64,000 bases of DNA from Corynebacterium humireducens NBRC 106098 = DSM 45392 (GTDB lineage: Bacteria; Actinomycetota; Actinomycetes; Mycobacteriales; Mycobacteriaceae): NCBI RefSeq assembly GCF_000819445.1, contig NZ_CP005286.1:2542001-2606000 (forward strand). Direction: 5' to 3'. A program made the translations under genes and the position numbers. Below, piece after piece: positions 1 through 8,402 of the stretch. The notes under the pieces were generated by a model. It was given only the letters and a program-made list of their open reading frames with translations. It was not told where the DNA came from and did not search any database. How positions within the stretch are numbered: the stretch's first letter is position 1; every line of letters begins with the position of its first letter.

Positions 1-114
1 CTCTACGGCTGGTTCTTCTGGCGCACCGGCCGGGTGTGGCCGCTCATCATCGCGCACTTCCTCATCGACGCCGTCGCGTTCGTCGGTTACGCGATCCTGC
101 TAAACCGGAACTGA
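1..114 (+). CDS. CPBP (Abi/CAAX-like) intramembrane metalloprotease, C-terminal fragment
   Basis: The window opens inside a gene; the last 37 codons are visible, ending in TGA at 112-114. The fragment reads as a membrane segment with a W-P-L-I-I-A-H-F-L-I-D-A pattern. This matches the last conserved motif of CPBP family intramembrane proteases (an H and a D in the final helix), followed by a hydrophobic helix and a short polar tail. The family cleaves or processes membrane substrates. The substrate here is unknown. Only the tail is present, so the family call is tentative. Confidence 0.55.
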   Translation, partial: LYGWFFWRTGRVWPLIIAHFLIDAVAFVGYAILLNRN

Positions 115-551
115 TTCTTTTAACCCTGAACTTTCCCACTGCAAAGGGCAAGGCTGCGCTATGTTCCGCATGATTTTTTGCTGAGAATTGTGTGCAGCGG
201 GTTGCAAACTGTCTTTTTCGTGAACAAAGTCACAAATAGCGCCCTCACCTGCATGGGTGATAGGGGCTTCCACTGTCTGTGATCTGAAAGTTGCTGAGAT
301 GTGACCGCTGACTCCCCCTGCTTCCACCCCCGAATCCAGGTAAAAGACAGCATTTCCGCAGCTCAATTCAACGCCATCCGCTTATGTGGGCGCAGGCTGT
401 AAGTTCCCTTTTGATTCCCGGAATGAGTTCTCTATATTCAAAATTGTTCTGATATAGCAGGAACACAGCTCGATTGGTCCGCACACGTTGCCGAGACGAG
501 CACTCAAGGCATACCGCGTGGCCCAAGCCCCTTCATACCCTGAGGATAGTT
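115..551 (+). promoter_or_regulatory. AT-richer intergenic region upstream of the pilus operon
   Basis: These 437 bases hold no convincing gene. Compared with the flanking genes the stretch is clearly AT-richer, above all around 400-465, where TATA-like tracts (tatattc, gatatag) lie about 90-120 bases before the pilin start. It probably carries the pilus-operon promoter and a long 5' untranslated leader. I could not fix a -35/-10 pair with confidence. Confidence 0.45.
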
Positions 552-2036
552 ATGCATAAGAACAATAAGCGGATCGCCGCTGCCGTCCTGAGCCTCGCGC
601 TCGGTTTCTCCGCCGCTGGTGCAGGCATCTTCGCACCGGTCGCAGGCGCGCAGGTCACGGTCACGGCTGGCGAGGTGTCCACCATCGACCTCAACGCTGA
701 CGTCACCCTGAACATCGAGAAGCTCAAGGGCAATCCGGATGGCAGCACCCCGGGCGCCACCGATCCGGTCGCGGGCATCAAGTTCGAGATCCGTAAGGTC
801 AACCTGACGAACGGTCTGGACACCCTGGCCGGCTGGCAGGAGGTCGCTGGACTGACTGCTGCAGGTGTCGCGGCGCAGGACCTCCCCGTCCTGACCACCC
901 TCACCACCGATAGCGACGGTAAGGCCTCGATCTCCACCGGTGACAACACAGACTTCACCGTCGGCCTCTACCTGGTGACCGAGAAGCAGTCCGCCGGTTA
1001 CTCCGTGATCGACCCCTTCCTGATCACCCTGCCGCTCAACGACTCCACCGGCTGGAACTACGCCCCGACCGTCAAGCCGAAGAACCAGATGGATGAGGGC
1101 GACATCTCGAAGACCGTCAACGACCTCGGTGCCGTGGTCGGCAAGGAGATCGAATACACCATCTCCGCAGGTGTGCCGGTCGGCAATCTGACCCAGGTGG
1201 TCGTGGAGGATGACCTGCAGACCGGCCTCACCCCGGCCACCAACGTGGTCGTCACGTACGGCACCACCACCTTCGAGGCGGGCACCGACTACACCGTGAA
1301 CTCCACCGATGGCGACGGCAACAAGCTCACCGTCACTTTCACGGCTGCCGGCCTGGCTACGCTGCAGCCCCTCGTGACCGAGGGCACCAAGCTGGAGGTC
1401 TCCTTCAAGACCACCATCGAGTCCCTGCCCGATGCAGAGAACGGCGGCGTCATCGAGAACGAGGCCTCCATCGACTTCGGCGGTGGCATCAAGTACTCCA
1501 CCGACCCGGATGAGGGCGGCGACGACACCGGTACCGAGACCCGTCTCGGTAAGCTGAGCATCAACAAGGTCGCCAAGGACGGCACCGCCATCACCGGCGA
1601 CGCAACCAAGGCCGCCACCTTCGAGCTGTGGCGTTGCAACCTCAACAACGACAACAAGTACGAGACTGTCGGCACCTCCCTCGGCTCCTACACCACCGAT
1701 CCGGCCACTGGTGTCGCCACGCAGGTCGTCCAGGTCTCCGACTGGGTCAACAACGCCACCCCGGGTACGGGCACTGGCGCTGAGCTCTGCGTCGTGGAGA
1801 CCTCTGCACCGGCCGGCTACGTCGTCAACCCGGCGCCGCAGAAGGTCGACTTCGACACCACCACCACCGATGACCCGTACGACATGATCGTCACCGTCAC
1901 CAACGTCGAGGACACCATCACCGGCAACCTGCCGAACACCGGTGGTCTGGGCACCATGGGCCTGATCGCCGCTGGTGTGGTCGTCGCTGCCGCAGGTGGC
2001 GCCGCTGCACTGCGCGGTAACCGCTCCCGCGCCTAG
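552..2036 (+). CDS. Spa-type major (shaft) pilin, LPNTG-anchored
   Basis: This is the backbone subunit of a sortase-assembled covalent pilus (495 aa). ATG 552 is preferred over an upstream in-frame start because it is followed at once by K-rich residues and a signal peptide ending near A-G-A-Q. A pilin-type motif starting at W168 ends in P-K, with Lys177 (or Lys175) as the likely lysine for isopeptide polymerisation. A strong E-box (V-V-E-T-S-A-P-A-G-Y, Glu416) indicates an internally cross-linked CnaB-like domain. A second E-box-like V-T-E-K-Q-S-A-G-Y lies near residue 140. The sorting signal L460-P-N-T-G is followed by a hydrophobic helix and an R-x-R tail. It is the first gene of the pilus operon and resembles SpaA/SpaD/SpaH of C. 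diphtheriae. The serotype-level match is not determined. Confidence 0.9.
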   Translation: MHKNNKRIAAAVLSLALGFSAAGAGIFAPVAGAQVTVTAGEVSTIDLNADVTLNIEKLKGNPDGSTPGATDPVAGIKFEIRKVNLTNGLDTLAGWQEVAGLTAAGVAAQDLPVLTTLTTDSDGKASISTGDNTDFTVGLYLVTEKQSAGYSVIDPFLITLPLNDSTGWNYAPTVKPKNQMDEGDISKTVNDLGAVVGKEIEYTISAGVPVGNLTQVVVEDDLQTGLTPATNVVVTYGTTTFEAGTDYTVNSTDGDGNKLTVTFTAAGLATLQPLVTEGTKLEVSFKTTIESLPDAENGGVIENEASIDFGGGIKYSTDPDEGGDDTGTETRLGKLSINKVAKDGTAITGDATKAATFELWRCNLNNDNKYETVGTSLGSYTTDPATGVATQVVQVSDWVNNATPGTGTGAELCVVETSAPAGYVVNPAPQKVDFDTTTTDDPYDMIVTVTNVEDTITGNLPNTGGLGTMGLIAAGVVVAAAGGAAALRGNRSRA

Positions 2037-2109
2037 TCACGTGACACCGCCCTCGTGTCCGGTTCCGGCCGGGCACAGGGCGGGCCACGCGGCATCGGCC
2101 ACGTAGAGA

Positions 2110-2991
2110 ATGGGTGTTCACACATTGCAGGTCCCCGAGAAGACTGCTCCCCGGAGGAGAAGCCTCGGCTATGTCCTGCGTTATGTCGTGACACCCATTC
2201 TTTTCGTTCTGGCGGGTATCAGCCTCATGCTGACGCCGGTGATCATCACCCAGCTGCAGAACCTGGAGCAGGCGCGGGCCGCCCGCGACTACTCCGCACA
2301 GGTGCTGCAGATGAAGGAGGAGATCCTCCGGCAGGAGCGTGACCAGGCGTCGGCGTGGAACGCGTCGACAAGCATCCCCATCGCAGGGGACCCGTGGACC
2401 AGCGACGCTGACCACGGGGACCCCGACTACCAGGCCTACCTGCGTCAACTGGATGTCGTGCCGGTGATGGCGCGCATCCGGGTTCCCGCCGCACAGATCG
2501 ATCTTCCGATCTACCACGGCACGGACGAGCAGACGCTGGCCAGGGGTGCCGGGCACCTGTTCGGCACCTCGTTGCCGGTGGGTGGGCCGGGTACGCACGC
2601 GGTGATCACGGGACACACCGGAATCACCTCGGCCACACTCTTCGACAACCTCATAGATGTCCGCGACGGCGACCTCATGGCCGTCGACGTCCTCAACGAG
2701 ACCCTCGTCTACCGCGTCACGCAGATCCAGACGGTGCTGCCACACGAGACGGAGTCTCTCGCCAGGGAGGCGGGACTCGACCAGCTCACGCTGATCACCT
2801 GCACCCCGTACGGCATCAACACGCACCGTCTGCTCGTCACCGGAGAGAGGATCAGCGACACCTCCCTCCCCACCCGGGACGTCGGATTCATCTGGCAACC
2901 CTGGATGATCCAGGCGCTCGTCCTGAGCGCAGTCCTTGTCGCCCTCATTTTCCTGGTCTGGATTTACCGGCACAGAAAGGAACGGAGATGA
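2110..2991 (+). CDS. Class C (pilin-polymerising) sortase
   Basis: Transpeptidase of 293 aa that joins pilin subunits by cleaving LPxTG signals and linking them to the pilin-motif lysine. An N-terminal membrane helix (about residues 25-45) is followed by a predicted extracytoplasmic sortase domain, and a second helix near the C-terminus ends in R-H-R-K-E-R-R, the two-helix layout of class C enzymes. Catalytic residues are visible: His169 in T-G-H-T-G, Cys231 in L-I-T-C-T-P-Y-G, Arg240. It lies 73 bases after the major pilin and overlaps the next gene by 4 bases (ATGA), so translation is probably coupled. Which subunit it prefers cannot be read from sequence. Confidence 0.9.
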   Translation: MGVHTLQVPEKTAPRRRSLGYVLRYVVTPILFVLAGISLMLTPVIITQLQNLEQARAARDYSAQVLQMKEEILRQERDQASAWNASTSIPIAGDPWTSDADHGDPDYQAYLRQLDVVPVMARIRVPAAQIDLPIYHGTDEQTLARGAGHLFGTSLPVGGPGTHAVITGHTGITSATLFDNLIDVRDGDLMAVDVLNETLVYRVTQIQTVLPHETESLAREAGLDQLTLITCTPYGINTHRLLVTGERISDTSLPTRDVGFIWQPWMIQALVLSAVLVALIFLVWIYRHRKERR

Positions 2992-4154
2992 CTGTAGTGA
3001 TACGCCTCCTGTCACTGCTGCTCGCTGCTCTGGTCATGGCGTTACCCGTCACGGCCACGGCACAGGGCGAGCTCGGGTCCGTGACCGTCACGAAGCTCCC
3101 CACCACCCTCGACAGCCCGGGGGTCAGCCCCGTGCGCTTCGAGCTGTCGGGAGGTGATCTCACCGCCCCGGTCACGCGGTTCAGCGACGGCAACTCCGTC
3201 CACTTCGGTGACCTCACCCCCGGCACGTACCACGTCCGTGAACTGGCCACGCGCACCGGCGACATCGCCCGTGCGACGTCCGCGCCCTTCACCGTGACCA
3301 TCCCCCGGGACGGTCGCTTCGACGTGACCGCCTACCCCAAGCCGCAGCCCCTCATGCTGGAGAAGTCCGCAGACGTGAGCAAGGTGGTGCCGGGGTCACG
3401 TTTCACCTACATTCTCGACGGCTCCGTCCCCCTGCCGGACACCAACGACCAGCTGCACCGCTACGTGCTTCGCGACGCCCTGCCGGAGGGTGTCACCCTC
3501 GTCGGCAGCACCCTCATGCAGGTGCACGTCGGGACCCGCACGGTCCCCCTGACCGAGGGCGTGCACTACAACGTCACCTCGGGCGATGACCGCGTGGTCA
3601 CCGCCACCCTCACCCCGGCCGGCCTCGAGCTGCTCGCCCACGAGCGCAGCAGCCACGACGACGTCACCGTGCGTTTCGCCTTCGGCGTGCGCGTCTCCAC
3701 CGGGGTGAAGCCGGGCAGCCACCTGCTCAACATCGCCCACCTCTACCCGGACGGCTACCCCGAGACCGGCCCGGACTCCGTCACCTCCAACGAACACGTC
3801 CTGCCGGTCACCGGCGCCGGCGGTTCCAGCGTGCCGGCCCTCCCGCTCCTGCCCCTGATCCCGTTCTTCCTGGGCTCCTCGGCGAGCAGCCTGGCCGGAT
3901 CCTCCGCCGCCCCGGACGAGTCCGCCGACGCCCCGGCGACAGCACCGGACACCGACGTCCCCCTGGCACCCACCCCTGACCAGGCCACAGGTGCAGCCCC
4001 CGGCACCGGCTCCACCCCCGCCACCGCCGCTCCGGCACGACCCGCCCGTTCGGGCCTGGCATCCACCGGTGCCAGCGTCCTCGGTGTCGTCGCCCTGGGC
4101 CTGATCCTCACCCTGGCCGGAATCACCTTCATGAAGCGAGGTCGCCGTGATTAA
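2988..4154 (+). CDS. Minor/base pilin with LASTG sorting signal
   Basis: 388 aa secreted protein with a signal peptide ending near A-T-A-Q and two fibrous domains; one resembles pilin-isopeptide repeats (residues about 110-265). The C-terminal signal is L357-A-S-T-G, then a hydrophobic helix and K-R-G-R-R-D. An LAxTG signal is what C. diphtheriae base pilin SpaB carries, and class E housekeeping sortases prefer LAxTG, so this is probably the subunit that anchors the fibre to peptidoglycan. An additional L272-P-V-T-G followed by a short hydrophobic stretch and an Ala/Pro/Thr-rich linker (about 295-350) is unusual. The gene overlaps the sortase upstream by 4 bases and the tip gene downstream by 8. 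Confidence 0.8.
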   Translation: MTVVIRLLSLLLAALVMALPVTATAQGELGSVTVTKLPTTLDSPGVSPVRFELSGGDLTAPVTRFSDGNSVHFGDLTPGTYHVRELATRTGDIARATSAPFTVTIPRDGRFDVTAYPKPQPLMLEKSADVSKVVPGSRFTYILDGSVPLPDTNDQLHRYVLRDALPEGVTLVGSTLMQVHVGTRTVPLTEGVHYNVTSGDDRVVTATLTPAGLELLAHERSSHDDVTVRFAFGVRVSTGVKPGSHLLNIAHLYPDGYPETGPDSVTSNEHVLPVTGAGGSSVPALPLLPLIPFFLGSSASSLAGSSAAPDESADAPATAPDTDVPLAPTPDQATGAAPGTGSTPATAAPARPARSGLASTGASVLGVVALGLILTLAGITFMKRGRRD

Positions 4155-7100
4155 GAACCTGTCAACGAAGATGCGCCGCCTGCTGGCCACGATCCTCAGC
4201 GCCCTGCTGGTGGTCAACGTGGCTCTGCCGGTGCAGGCACAGGCGCAGGATCCGAGCCCCTACGATCCCCTCGTCCACCTCGATGACGCCTACGCCTACG
4301 GCTACGGCGGCCTGCTGGATCTGCGTCTGCTCAACCAGTGGCTCACCATCGGAGCAAACGGTCGTGCACTGAGTGCCGCCGAGCTGCGCGGAGTGGACCA
4401 GCTGTGGGAAACCATCGCGGACAACGGCCAGGCACCGAACACCTCCGACATCGATGTCGAGCTCCTCGAGCTGATCTACATCAACCTCGGTGCGATCTCC
4501 CTGCCGCTGCTCGGTGAGGACGGTCTGCTGGAGTTCGTGCTCAACGACGCCCAGGTGGGTATCCTCCGTGAGTACGCCCACGCCCCCTCCGCCGCGCACG
4601 GGCACGGCGCCGCCGGTGTGGTCAGCGACTCCGGTGGTCTCGAACTGACACAGCCGGGTTCCGGCAAGAGCGCGTCGGTCGACATCCTCAGCCTGCTGAA
4701 CCTGGGTGGCTCCCCCTTCATCACCGACCACGTCATCTCCGAGGCCGCCCTGGAGCTCGGCGCCATCAGCGCCGTCGCCATCAACCCGGACGACTCCGAG
4801 TTCCCCGACTACGAGGTCACCTGTGACCCCGACCTCACCGCGACCGACATCGGGGACAGCGACATGCCGGAGGTCATCTGCCACGGCTACCAGGTGGCGG
4901 ACGCCATCGTCGTGCTCGACGCCCCCATCGTCAAGACCCTGATGAGCACCATCACGGACCTGCTGTCCGGCCTGGACACCACCATCAACGCCGCACTGGG
5001 GCAGAGCGGCCTCTTCAAGGGTCTGCTGGACACCCTCACCACGCTGCTCAAGGTGCTCACCCTCGGTCTCGTCGATCTGGAACTCAGCGTGACCGCGCGG
5101 GTGCCGGTCGTCGACATCCTCGACGACCTCCTGAACAAGGAGCTGAGCGACGAGTCCGGCCTGGTGAAGATCGACCTCAAGGAGGGCGTCATCAAGGTCG
5201 ACCTGGCACAGCTGCACGTCGGGGGGCTGAACAACCTGGACCCGAACACCCCCCTGCTCACCGCGGACAACATCAACGCCATCACCGCCTCGGTGCTCAG
5301 CCTCCTCACCGACGATGCCGTGACCAACCCGAACGGCCTCATGGCCCACCTGGAGAGCGTCCTCGTCGGCGACGTCGACCCCGTGACCGGGGAGAACCTG
5401 CGGACCGGTGGTCTCTACGACACCGAGCTGGAGATCCTCCTCGTCAACAGCCTCCCCGTGGTCGGAGTGACCGGGACCCTCGAGGTCAGCGGCACCCTGG
5501 GCGAGATGTTCAACGGTGGCTTCACCTACGAGGGAACCGGCATATTCTTCGCGGCGAACGTCCTCTCCGGCATCCTCAACCCGCTCACCAGCGGCGTCGG
5601 TGAGATCCTCGAGGCACTGCTTTTCGACGGCCCCACCTCCATCGTCAGCACCCTGATCGGCAGTGCCCAGAACGCTGTCCTGTCGCAGCTCGTCGGCGTC
5701 CTGGACCCGGTCCTCCAGCAGGTGCTGGCGCCCCTGGCCAACGTCATCATCAACAAGCAGACGACGACGCAGGTTCCGCACGGCAAGGTCTTCACGGTCT
5801 CTGCAGTCGAGGTCAACGTCCTGGACCTCAACACCCAGGGCGAGCTCATCCACCTGCCGCTGGCCACCGCCGCTGTCATGGCGCAGCCCCCGGTCAGGAT
5901 GGACTTTGACGTGGCCAAGGTCGGTGACGGCCGCAACCTCTACACCGGCGGGTACACCTACGACATGCTGTGCAAGCTGGGCGAACGCACCGTGGTGGAC
6001 AAGACCGGCCTCCAGTACGCGGAGGGCCAGGTGGGCGACGGCTTCTTCTACGAACCCCCCAATCTGTCTCTGACCGGGGCCACCGGCGGTCTGCCGATGC
6101 CGGTGCGGATCACGCCCGGTGCAGTCTGCACCGTGACCGCCACCTCGGAAACGCTGACCACACCCCACGCCGCCCTGCGTCCCACCGGTGACGGTGAGGG
6201 CACCCGCACGCCGTACACCTACTTCCTGGACGTCGACAAGACGGACGGTGTGCTGATCTCCGGTGCCACCCCGGCCGACGGGCTGACGGAGATGAACCCC
6301 ATCCCGATGACCGCTGCCGGCCAGGTGTCCCCGGACACCGACACCGTGGGTGACGAGTGGAAGAACCACACCTTCACCTTCGCGGTTCCCGCAGGCAAGA
6401 AGGTCCACCACGTCAGCATCGTCCATGCGTACGAGATCGACGACCGTGACGTCATCCTGTCGAAGGAGGCTGTCGGCGCGGTCCCGGAGGGTGAGACCTT
6501 CACCTTCGAGTACTCCCTCGACGGCGGGACGACCTGGATCTCCCAGGTGGCGGAGGAACCGCTGACGCTGACCGCCGGTGGTGACCCCGTCACCATCGCG
6601 GACGTCCCCGTGCTCGACCTGGACAGGCTCAACGCCACTCCGTCTGAGGTGGCCAACACCCAGATCATGATCCGCGAGAAGCTGGGATCGAACTCCGGGG
6701 CACAGTACGTCGACTGGACCGTTGACGGTGCCGAGCCCACCAGCGTGACATACATGACGGAGGGCGACTTCCAGTACGCCGTCGCCACGTTCGAGGCCGG
6801 CCCGGTCGAGAACGCCGCCACCGTTCCCACCCCGGACAAGAATGTGGAGATCACGAACTCCTACCTGGAGGTGAGCGTCGACAAGCACATCGACGGTCTG
6901 CTCGGCAGCATCAGCAACACCACGCTGCTGTCCTTCGGTCAGGACGAGATGACCATCCGCTACACCGTGACGGCCGAGGGTAACCCGACCTCGATCACGC
7001 TGTCCGACCCCTCGCTGAACAATGACCTGTTCACCCTGCCGTCCCACATCACCGTCGACCCTGACACCGGTGTCATCTCCGGGTGCCTGCTCACCGCTGT

Positions 7101-7392
7101 CGACGGCCGGGACGACACCTACTCCTGTGAGTTCACCGTCTCCATCAACGACCCGGAGGCACCGTTCCACTACAAGGCTGATGAAGCTGAGGTGACCGCG
7201 ACCGTGACCGTCACCCACAACGAGCGCACCGTCACCGCCAGCGACACCGACAAGCACGGCGCCATGCGCCTGGCTGACATCCCCGGCCTGCTGCCGGAGA
7301 CCGGTGCCACCTCCCTGGTGCTGGTGCTCGGCCTGGGCGTGCTCATCGCACTGGCGGCACTGGTCAACTTCGTCCGGAACCGGAGGAACTAA
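4147..7392 (+). CDS. Large tip pilin / surface adhesin, LPETG-anchored
   Basis: 1081 aa. The GTG start at 4147 overlaps the base pilin and is preceded by AGCGAGG. A signal peptide ends near V-Q-A-Q-A-Q. Residues about 30-600 form a large adhesin region rich in repeated L-L-D and N-x-x-L patterns. It resembles the choice-of-anchor G type of actinobacterial surface proteins (an S-A-A-H-G-H-G-A-A-G-V-V-S-D-S-G-G-L stretch). Residues about 640-1040 look like beta-rich stalk domains. The C-terminus is L1049-P-E-T-G, hydrophobic helix, R-N-R-R-N. By size and position it corresponds to SpaC/SpaF/SpaG-type tip adhesins. The receptor is unknown, and the domain family call is moderate. Confidence 0.8.
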   Translation: MIKNLSTKMRRLLATILSALLVVNVALPVQAQAQDPSPYDPLVHLDDAYAYGYGGLLDLRLLNQWLTIGANGRALSAAELRGVDQLWETIADNGQAPNTSDIDVELLELIYINLGAISLPLLGEDGLLEFVLNDAQVGILREYAHAPSAAHGHGAAGVVSDSGGLELTQPGSGKSASVDILSLLNLGGSPFITDHVISEAALELGAISAVAINPDDSEFPDYEVTCDPDLTATDIGDSDMPEVICHGYQVADAIVVLDAPIVKTLMSTITDLLSGLDTTINAALGQSGLFKGLLDTLTTLLKVLTLGLVDLELSVTARVPVVDILDDLLNKELSDESGLVKIDLKEGVIKVDLAQLHVGGLNNLDPNTPLLTADNINAITASVLSLLTDDAVTNPNGLMAHLESVLVGDVDPVTGENLRTGGLYDTELEILLVNSLPVVGVTGTLEVSGTLGEMFNGGFTYEGTGIFFAANVLSGILNPLTSGVGEILEALLFDGPTSIVSTLIGSAQNAVLSQLVGVLDPVLQQVLAPLANVIINKQTTTQVPHGKVFTVSAVEVNVLDLNTQGELIHLPLATAAVMAQPPVRMDFDVAKVGDGRNLYTGGYTYDMLCKLGERTVVDKTGLQYAEGQVGDGFFYEPPNLSLTGATGGLPMPVRITPGAVCTVTATSETLTTPHAALRPTGDGEGTRTPYTYFLDVDKTDGVLISGATPADGLTEMNPIPMTAAGQVSPDTDTVGDEWKNHTFTFAVPAGKKVHHVSIVHAYEIDDRDVILSKEAVGAVPEGETFTFEYSLDGGTTWISQVAEEPLTLTAGGDPVTIADVPVLDLDRLNATPSEVANTQIMIREKLGSNSGAQYVDWTVDGAEPTSVTYMTEGDFQYAVATFEAGPVENAATVPTPDKNVEITNSYLEVSVDKHIDGLLGSISNTTLLSFGQDEMTIRYTVTAEGNPTSITLSDPSLNNDLFTLPSHITVDPDTGVISGCLLTAVDGRDDTYSCEFTVSINDPEAPFHYKADEAEVTATVTVTHNERTVTASDTDKHGAMRLADIPGLLPETGATSLVLVLGLGVLIALAALVNFVRNRRN

Positions 7393-8304
7393 ATGGTCAC
7401 CCACACCCTGGAACACCGCCGGAAGGCGGAGAAGCCTAAGGACCAGGGGCGGAAATCCCGCCTCGTGTCCCTGGTGCTGCTCATCCTGAGCCTGCTGCTC
7501 ATGGCCTACCCGGTGGTGGCCACGGTGTGGAATGACTACCAGAACGTCAAGGTCGCCCAGCAGTACGACGAGGAGCTGGCGAAGTCCCCGGACACGCTGG
7601 CCGGCATCCGGCAGCAGGCTGAGGACTACAACGTCCGACTCGACGCCGCCGGGCACCACTTCCGCCCGGAGGACCCCGCCGACCCGGAGTACCAGGACTA
7701 CCTGTCCCAGATGCTCACGTCGGAGAGCAGCTCCATCATGTCCCGTCTGATCATCCCGGACATCGGTGTGGACCTGCCCGTCTACCACGGCACGACCGAC
7801 AAGGTCCTCTACCGCGGTGCCGGCCACATGTACGGCAGTGACCTGCCCATCGGAGGAGAGAGCAACACCGCCGCCATCACCGCCCACACGGGCATGGTCA
7901 ACGCGAGCATGTTCGACAACCTCTACAAGCTGAAGGAGGGGCAGCCCGTCTACATCAGTGTCCTCGGTGAGAAGCTGCGCTACCGGATGACCGGCTCCGA
8001 GATCGTCAAGCCGGACGACTACGACGCAGTGACCTACGAAGACGGTGTGGACAAGGTCGTCCTGATCACCTGCACCCCCTACGGCATCAACTCCGACCGC
8101 CTGCTGGTCACCGCCGTCCGTGACCACTCCCCGCTCACGGACGACGAGGCCGACAAGGGCTGGCAGCTCCAGCTGTCCTGGTGGATGAAGCTGGACCTGG
8201 CACTCATGGCCATCATCGTCGCCATCGCCCTGTGGTCGGCGCTGCGCCGCCGCAGGAGGCTCAAGGAGGAGGCCGAGGCCGCGGCCGAGGTCGCCGCCGA
8301 GTAG
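7393..8304 (+). CDS. Second class C sortase of the pilus operon
   Basis: 303 aa, starting directly after the tip-pilin stop (TAA then ATG) with a CGGAGG ribosome site inside the tip gene. It has the same layout as the first sortase: N-terminal helix (about 27-47), sortase domain, C-terminal helix and a charged R-R-R-R-R tail followed by an Ala/Glu-rich end. Catalytic His165 (A-H-T-G), Cys227 (I-T-C-T-P-Y-G) and Arg236 are present. Two class C sortases per locus are typical of the SpaDEF and SpaHIG clusters of C. diphtheriae, where one polymerises the shaft and the other incorporates the tip or minor subunit. That division is inferred here. Confidence 0.9.
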   Translation: MVTHTLEHRRKAEKPKDQGRKSRLVSLVLLILSLLLMAYPVVATVWNDYQNVKVAQQYDEELAKSPDTLAGIRQQAEDYNVRLDAAGHHFRPEDPADPEYQDYLSQMLTSESSSIMSRLIIPDIGVDLPVYHGTTDKVLYRGAGHMYGSDLPIGGESNTAAITAHTGMVNASMFDNLYKLKEGQPVYISVLGEKLRYRMTGSEIVKPDDYDAVTYEDGVDKVVLITCTPYGINSDRLLVTAVRDHSPLTDDEADKGWQLQLSWWMKLDLALMAIIVAIALWSALRRRRRLKEEAEAAAEVAAE

Positions 8305-8318
8305 CCGTACCGTCCCCC

Positions 8319-8357
8319 GTTCGGGCCGTCTGATCACCATGATCAGACGGCCCGAAC
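8319..8357. terminator. Long perfect hairpin ending the pilus operon
   Basis: Two 18-base perfectly complementary arms (GTTCGGGCCGTCTGATCA and its complement) are separated by only CCA. It sits 14 bases after the second sortase stop and 45 bases before the LCP gene. No T-run follows on either strand, so it may act as a structural block or processing site rather than a classical intrinsic terminator. Confidence 0.7.
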
Positions 8358-8402
8358 CCGTTGGTGAGGGTTCCCGCCCCGGGTGGCGTTACTCTATGAC
8401 CC

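Noticed and set aside
4162-8340. A 1392-codon open frame on the minus strand opposite the pilus genes
   Set aside because: It is antisense to five genes with clear domains, has a V/D/G/Q/H-biased composition typical of high-GC third-position shadowing, and shows no motif.
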